In this document: positions 49,426 to 64,000 of the stretch, in pieces
Layout: each line of letters opens with the position of its first letter
Position numbering within the stretch: the stretch's first letter is position 1
NCBI GenBank assembly: GCA_003260075.1
Contig: QLIY01000170.1
Span: 145,920 to 209,919 of the forward strand
Origin: Phallusia mammillata
Taxonomy: Eukaryota > Chordata > Ascidiacea > Phlebobranchia > Ascidiidae
DNA length: 64,000 nucleotides
Reading direction: 5' to 3'
Position numbers and translations under genes: made by a program
The notes under the pieces: generated by a model
Databases searched by the model: none
The model's input: the letters and a program-made list of their open reading frames with translations, nothing else
What the model was told of the DNA's origin: nothing

Positions 49426-52101
49426 CCTCAAGAGACTTGCTTCACTGCGTTCTAAACATAGCTGTTAAAAAACAATACTAGCAAAAATGCTGTGGCATAC
49501 ACCCACACGATCTATTTGGCTCCATACCCATTTGAAAATTAATCTTTACTCCTGGCCGCTCGGTACCATGAGATCAAGTAATGCTCACTTGCGGGTTAAA
49601 CCGTAATTCGTACCTTGTTTTTCTGGTTCGGCAAATTAAATTCTGATTTCAAAAAATCTTACCACAAGCGTTTGACTGATCTTCAGACCTACCTGAGCGG
49701 ACAAAAAACAACACACAAATGCCGCTGCCTCATTGTAACCTATTATTTCAGCCTTTGGAATTTTTTTCGAGAGTCAAGTGTGAAATCCCCATTTTAGACA
49801 TAAGCGAAAGAACAAGAAAGCGGTTGGTTGTGCCGTCATGGATGTCGCGTTATACATACTTTAGATGTCACGGTGTGGCTCAACTTACAGACAGTACTGT
49901 TTCTCCATTTACCATATGACACGAAACTTGTTAGTGCAAAATTCCAATGTGCATGGTACGTTTTTTTAGCTTAATAAACATTATTTTTAAAATTGATGGC
50001 ATGACTGTTACTGTGACCACTAACCATACATTGGATCCAACCGAAAAAAAGTCACGTTCGTGTTGTGCACAAGATTCAGGTTATTACACACGTCACAGGT
50101 ATGCGAACAATTTTGCGTTTTGTACTCGCAAATTTTTGAATTTCTTTTTCAAAACTTGCGTACATTGTTTTTTTACCTCAACGCACGTTTTAGTGTAAAT
50201 GCGCTCAAATCATGCATGATTTGAAGACCCGTTACCTTTTAAGGTGTTTATGTCCGAAATGTTGTCAAGACTCGCCAAAGTTTAGACGTCATAGGCATGT
50301 CAGTACGTCTTAGGTGCAAGTATTTGGCAAACGTTTTTCCCTCTACTGGCAGGTTTCGTGACAGTAACGTAAAAAAATGTCTTTACATTTTCGTTATGTC
50401 GGTGTATTTAATTGATTGTTACAAAACACGATTTTTGGCATATGCACCGAAGAGCACAAATATTTTTCGAGGCACTCAAGCAGGTTACATTTGCTTCGTC
50501 TCAGACTCGGGCTGATTGTTTGTTGTCTGCTCATGTTTTTGCAATGCGCATACTTTGGGTTTACAGTTTTTATCGGCACATTTTATTACATTATTAAGGT
50601 CGACTGTGGAAAAATACAGCAAACAACTGTCACACATTAGTCAGGCATTTTTCATTTTTAAAATGAATTGTCACTTATAACAAGGAAAAGCACTGTTAGT
50701 CTACAATGAAGCATATAGGCTGAAGATTATTTTACACCGCAAACGTAAAAGCATGGAGCCATTAATTAAATATTAAGCTGTTTCGACCCACAAGATGAGA
50801 TAAGGTCAATGATAAGACCAAAAAGGTATAGGACGAAACAGTATGCATGCACTGTTTACAGCTTGTATGTACTTAAAAAAAAACTAAAAAAAAAACTTAA
50901 AATTACATTCTTACTTTTCGGAGTAACCAATTTCTAAACACAAGCCCAGTGTAAAATTCACATAGAGGGCCTTTCAATCCAACTGATTGTCAAGCAAAAC
51001 AGGCAATGTATGTTTTACGCGTAAATGCGGCTTGAACGGCGCGAAATCGACCAAGAACTCGAACTTTGAGGAGTGTTTTACAGCATATAAAATTTTATTT
51101 GTCGCAAAATTAACACACAACTTCACTGACCAAGAATTAGGGCTATAATAAAACAACATTCATAAAAACTTAGCCCTACACTACGAAATCACATTTTCTG
51201 GGTTAGTTGGTTCGACAGCCCCCATTGGCCCGATCCAGCCCACCAAGGCTCTTCTTTTACTATACTACACGTCAAATCTAAAAAAACTGCTTTGTCGAAA
51301 CCAAACAAAACTAGTGTTCAGGCGCCAAACTTCGTTGTGTCGAGAGTCGGGCCAACGTTGGTCAGGCATCTTGTGCTTTTGAAAAATGATTCTGAACTTG
51401 AAACTGAGTTAAATTTTACCATCAAAATCTAGGGTAAGCAAGGAAAAGTGGTTTCAACTTATACAAAAAGGATGCACAACAGACAATACCCTATATGCTC
51501 AAATAACGACAAAGAAATTGTAACTTGTGATGCCCTACTACAAGCAAATAGCCATTCTAGTAACAATTGAAGACGTGCCGTGGCGACGCAATAATAACGT
51601 CATTTTGACGATAAAGAAAAAGAACAACGCTCTGGTGTGATCATGTCAGTCAATTCTTCCTTGTTTCTGACACTCAAGCACTTTTTTTAGCACCACGACA
51701 TATTCTGAGGAGGCGACCTCCCCTTTCCCCTTCACCTCGCCCCTTTGGGTCCCTCACTGACCTCTAGTGGTAAAAAAACATTGGCCGATTTCGCTCAATA
51801 ATAATTAGTAAAATCTCGAATCTAAAACCTAAATCGTACATGGACGGAACCGTTCAACCAGAAACAGTTATTGGGACAATTCCCGTGATCTTCAAAACTC
51901 GACACAAGGATAGCGCTGACGCTTTAAAACAATACAGGTGTACAGGTGTAATTTTGTTGTTGGACGCATTGTCAGTTAATTGGGACTTTCGTGGTTGAAA
52001 ACTTTCATTGGCCCACCAAATTGTTAGATATGTCAACTGTTAACCCCACATCAAATGTTAAACCCCACTTTTGGAACGATCGAACAACTCAGTCTAAATG
52101 A

Positions 52102-52645
52102 ATTCAAAACCCAGTGTATAAACCCTAGGCCAAACAGAATCAACCGTACTTGTACACAGTATTTCACAGAATATATATTTCGCCAAAAAGTTTTGGCATC
52201 GTCAGTTCTGTAAGCGAATACAATACTGTTATAAAAGCATAGTAAAACAGTAAAAACAATAAATAAACATCCAGCGCATGATACTACCGCGTGTTCGCTA
52301 AATTCGTTTTCCACGCATTCCCCTCAACCCAATTACTGTCTTATCTTTTTCTGTACCTCCGCTTTTTTTCTGTTTTGCAACACACCTGCAGCATACTTGA
52401 CAGCCCGATAGTAAACAGTGCGGCGTTCACTCTGGAAAGTTTCTTCACCAGTTGCATGTTATTCTGGTAGCTTGTTTTAGTATTTTATTGTTTTTACTGT
52501 TTTACTATGCTTTTATAACAGTATTGTATTCGCTTACAGAACTGACGATGCCAAAACTTTTTGGCGAAATATATATTCTGTGAAATACTGTGTACAAGTA
52601 CGGTTGATTCTGTTTGGCCTAGGGTTTATACACTGGGTTTTGAAT
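52102..52645. repeat. Perfect inverted repeat, 162-base arms and 220-base spacer
   Basis: Arms 52102-52263 and 52484-52645 are exactly complementary over 162 bases by direct comparison. A 15-base direct repeat CAGTCTAAATGAATT borders the left arm (52090-52104) and recurs 78 bases beyond the right arm (52723-52737). There are no terminal motifs of a known transposon class. Transcription across it would give a long double-stranded RNA hairpin. Confidence 0.88.
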
Positions 52646-53270
52646 TGTATTGATGTAAGAACAGTAATCACCGGAAAACTGCTACTGTGGGTGGATTTCA
52701 TTTCAAACTAGATTTTATTTTTCAGTCTAAATGAATTAACATTTTGCCGGCCAAGGTTATTTCGCAGGAAATTACCGAAACAGGATTGGAACCCACAACT
52801 ATGTGAGCATAAGGCGACTAAGCTATAACACTTGGTGTGGAAAATAAACGTATGTAGACAAAAGTGCATAAAAAACAAGGTAAACGAAAAAGCTTTGATG
52901 CTGGTTTCTTATGAAGACCCTGGTGTCAAACAAATACACAACACAATACATCAAACTCGCCCCATACATTAATTAGAAACAGAAGCAGCCTACTTAACAC
53001 AAAATCTTTACGAAAAAGTAAATATATATAATAACATGAAAATTTTTCGGTCGTACAATCTCTTACAATCGTATTCCCTTTGTTGTGTTAAAAACGTGTA
53101 AAGTGCGAGCTAAAAACTGAATTATAGCACAAAAACTGTAGACATTGCCGTTAGAGATCATTTAAAAACACTCTTTGGTGAATATGGTGAATAAGTTGTG
53201 CGTTTTTGTTTTGTTTTTTATTCATTTTTTAAATTTCGTTCCGTACTGTTTTTAACGAGGTCTTTTAAAG

Positions 53271-53340
53271 CAGATGTCCGCAAATAGTGGGTCGCGACCC
53301 AAATTTGGGTCGCGNGCCAAAAAGTATTTGCGGACCCCTG
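53271..53340. mobile_element. 70-bp miniature hAT MITE with exact TSD
   Basis: Ends CAGATGTCCGCAAATA and TATTTGCGGACCCCTG, flanked exactly by TTTTAAAG (53263-53270 and 53341-53348). Internal GGGTCGCGACCC and GGGTCGCG give a near palindrome. It contains the one ambiguous base (N) noticed in the window, at 53315, as expected where a palindrome hampers sequencing. Confidence 0.85.
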
Positions 53341-54123
53341 TTTTAAAGGGTGCGGCTGCTGCGTCTAATAATATTATGTCCTTTTTTGTAAAATTTTTGG
53401 CGTTGGCTCATTTTCAACCGCGAGGTTTTTGCAGCCGTTTCCCGGTTCCGTGGCGCTAGTGTAGTGTTTCCGTACTGCTATGTACCATTTTCATGCCCGG
53501 TTTCCAAATTAATACAATACAATATGTGCTTGGCTTCACTTCACACGCTGTGATTGGTGTAAAATTTTATGCATGACTGCAAAAAAATTTTATGGGGTAA
53601 GTCCCAAAATTTTTTTTGGACCAGATGAGAATATTTCAACTTTCAAGATTCAACATATTTCCCAAGGAATAAGGATCAACTCTGATGATGATACAATTAA
53701 AATGATTTGTTGTTAACAAGAAACAACCTGTTAAGGGCACACTGGATTGTTAAGAAGGTTGGTATATAACTGTTGTGAGCAACTTAGGTGTTCATCCAAA
53801 GTCAATGTAACGTAAAGTCTTGTAATTTCCTCTTTTGAAATTTCCTTGAAGGAGCCAGCAGATTAGCTACAAACAGATGAAATCAGGGTGGTGCCTAGTC
53901 AAAGTACATTAGAAAAAAATTGTATTATCATTACCTATTGGGGTTGGGTAAATTTATCAGCTGTAAGAATAACAACAAAACTGTCATGTATTTTCAATTT
54001 TAGCGAACAAGTTTCTCAAATGCACATATACGGTACATATGCAAAGAAAGCTTACTTTATTCCTGAGTTGTTAATTTTTGTCTGGATATAAAAAAGTCAA
54101 TACAGTGTAAAAAGCACACACAT

Positions 54124-54376
54124 CCAGTCTGCAGAGTATGGCAGCTGCACATGCGATTATTTAAAAAAAAAATTTGAATGCCAATTTTGGAGGGTTGCAC
54201 GCGGAAATTTCGCACGAAAGGCATTTAATTGTACTGCCTTGACCTCTTTTACTTGTTTTGCGCCTGCTGAAATTGGCCTTGCACGCGAACTTACGGGTCG
54301 TGCATGTGCGCACGCGGGACATGTTGGTCCTGCACGCACGAGATCTCGTCGGGAACTGCCATGTTCTGCAGACTGG
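54124..54376. mobile_element. 253-bp MITE with CCAGTCTGCAG ends and exact TSD
   Basis: Terminal inverted repeats CCAGTCTGCAGAGTATGGCAG and CTGCCATGTTCTGCAGACTGG (two mismatches) are flanked by exact ACACACAT (54116-54123 and 54377-54384). The 8-base duplication fits hAT although the ends differ from the CAGGGG group. The right part is GC-rich (GCACGCGAACTTACGGGTCGTGC) and makes long chance frames on the minus strand. Confidence 0.82.
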
Positions 54377-54746
54377 ACACACATTTTAGCAAAAACTGTT
54401 GTCGTAATGTAAAAATGTTTTACACAGCTGTCACTACATAACAGAATGTGACCTTATATTTTCCTGAAGATTGGCAATGTACACACACTACTACGGAACC
54501 TATGCGATTAGCAGGATTTTAAATAAAGCATATTGCCTCTTGTAGTTGAGATTAAAGTTTGTAGGTGGGACAGATTGAACAATAAGTAAATCTATAGTCC
54601 AGCTAACAGGATTACAACATATAGGTGTATCTGATGTGATACCTTTTCAAATAGTTGTGTTTATTTAAGTTTAAAATGTTTGAATCAAATTGCTACAATT
54701 TTGTATTTCCATAAGGGTGGAAACAGAACAGAAGTTTATTACTGGT

Positions 54747-63693
<8,947 letters not shown>

Positions 63694-63804
63694 GTATGTT
63701 CCCAAAAAGAATTTTAAAAATAAAACTTTTTGTTTGATAAATAACTATTTAATAAGTAACAGACATTTGAAATTAAAAGCTGGTTAATTTAAAGCAATAA
63801 ACAT

Positions 63805-64000
63805 TAGGGATGTGCCAAAACTGCAAATGTTCTGTTTGTCCAGCACCGAGCATCTCATGTTAACGCTCGGTGCTTGGCCGAGCACACTCGGGTGCATTAT
63901 GACATCATAAACATTCCCTATTACACGCAAGTTTTAGCATTACAAGGTCGCTTACGTTACCAGCGGTGTATTAAGCTGTACAGGCCCCTGAAGTACATGT
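63805..64000. mobile_element. TAGGGATG-type hAT MITE, cut by the window end
   Basis: Starts TAGGGATGTGCCAAAACTGC and closely follows the element at 34610-34969 through ACCAGCGGTGTATTAAGCTG. It lies in a USP40 intron; its right end is outside the window. Confidence 0.8.

Larger units (their letters stand above)
49326..54746. other. Large intergenic region between copy B and USP40
   Basis: Contains the putative TATA box, a perfect 162-base inverted repeat (52102-52645), a 70-bp MITE (53271-53340) and a 253-bp MITE (54124-54376). The stretches 49430-52100 and 52740-53260 show no spliced or single-exon gene that could be supported; open frames there are under 90 codons and featureless. 54380-54746 should hold the 5' end of USP40. 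Confidence 0.5.

Noticed and set aside
52051-52314. 87-codon minus-strand frame with a hydrophobic stretch
   Set aside because: It spans one arm of the perfect inverted repeat, has no splice or promoter context and resembles no family.
54157-54384. 75-codon GC-rich minus-strand frame before USP40
   Set aside because: It lies wholly within a MITE with clear ends and target duplication, and codon content reflects the GC-rich repeat.

Overview
The window reads as nuclear DNA of an invertebrate animal, most likely an ascidian tunicate. It is AT-rich, its genes are short and intron-rich with mostly GT-AG introns of about 50-1000 bases, the spaces between genes are crowded with short hAT-type non-autonomous transposons, and the families present are metazoan (VWD/CILP, CHTOP, FGFR-like kinase, DHX36, LU-sushi-VWA, USP40). 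The tunicate call is an inference from gene style and content; no marker in the window proves it.

Layout. 60-5941 (+): 3' part of a secreted VWD-C8-TIL protein ending in a CILP-type C-terminus. 9118-10617 (-): CHTOP, an RNA-export and arginine-methylation factor. 15892-23275 (-): an Ig-domain FGFR-like receptor tyrosine kinase whose 5' end is not resolved. 27129-37278 (+): a complete DHX36 G-quadruplex helicase in 23 exons; the inferred exons sum to 2940 bases with every phase matching. 37539-44190 and 44914-49325 (-): two tandem paralogous secreted proteins with the order signal peptide, LU (Ly6/uPAR) domain, three sushi domains, VWA domain, resembling the front half of complement factor B without the protease. 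54747 to beyond 63693 (+): USP40 deubiquitinase, cut by the window end.

Spaces and introns hold many transposons with terminal repeats of the CAGGGGT...ACCCCTG or TAGGGATG...CATCCCT type. Several have exact 8-base target duplications, one pair is nested, and several sit in introns of the genes above. A 162-base perfect inverted repeat lies at 52102-52645.

A second, technical theme is eight homopolymer G or C runs (10-39 bases). Six are flanked by direct copies of neighbouring sequence (about 80-400 bases, or 18 bases at the exon case), and two break exons that are intact once the run is ignored. They look like faulty contig joins rather than biology and should be treated as such in any annotation.

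The genes do not form one pathway. The two LU-sushi-VWA genes are the clearest functional unit: a recent tandem duplication with matching exon structure and probably extracellular, adhesion- or complement-like roles.
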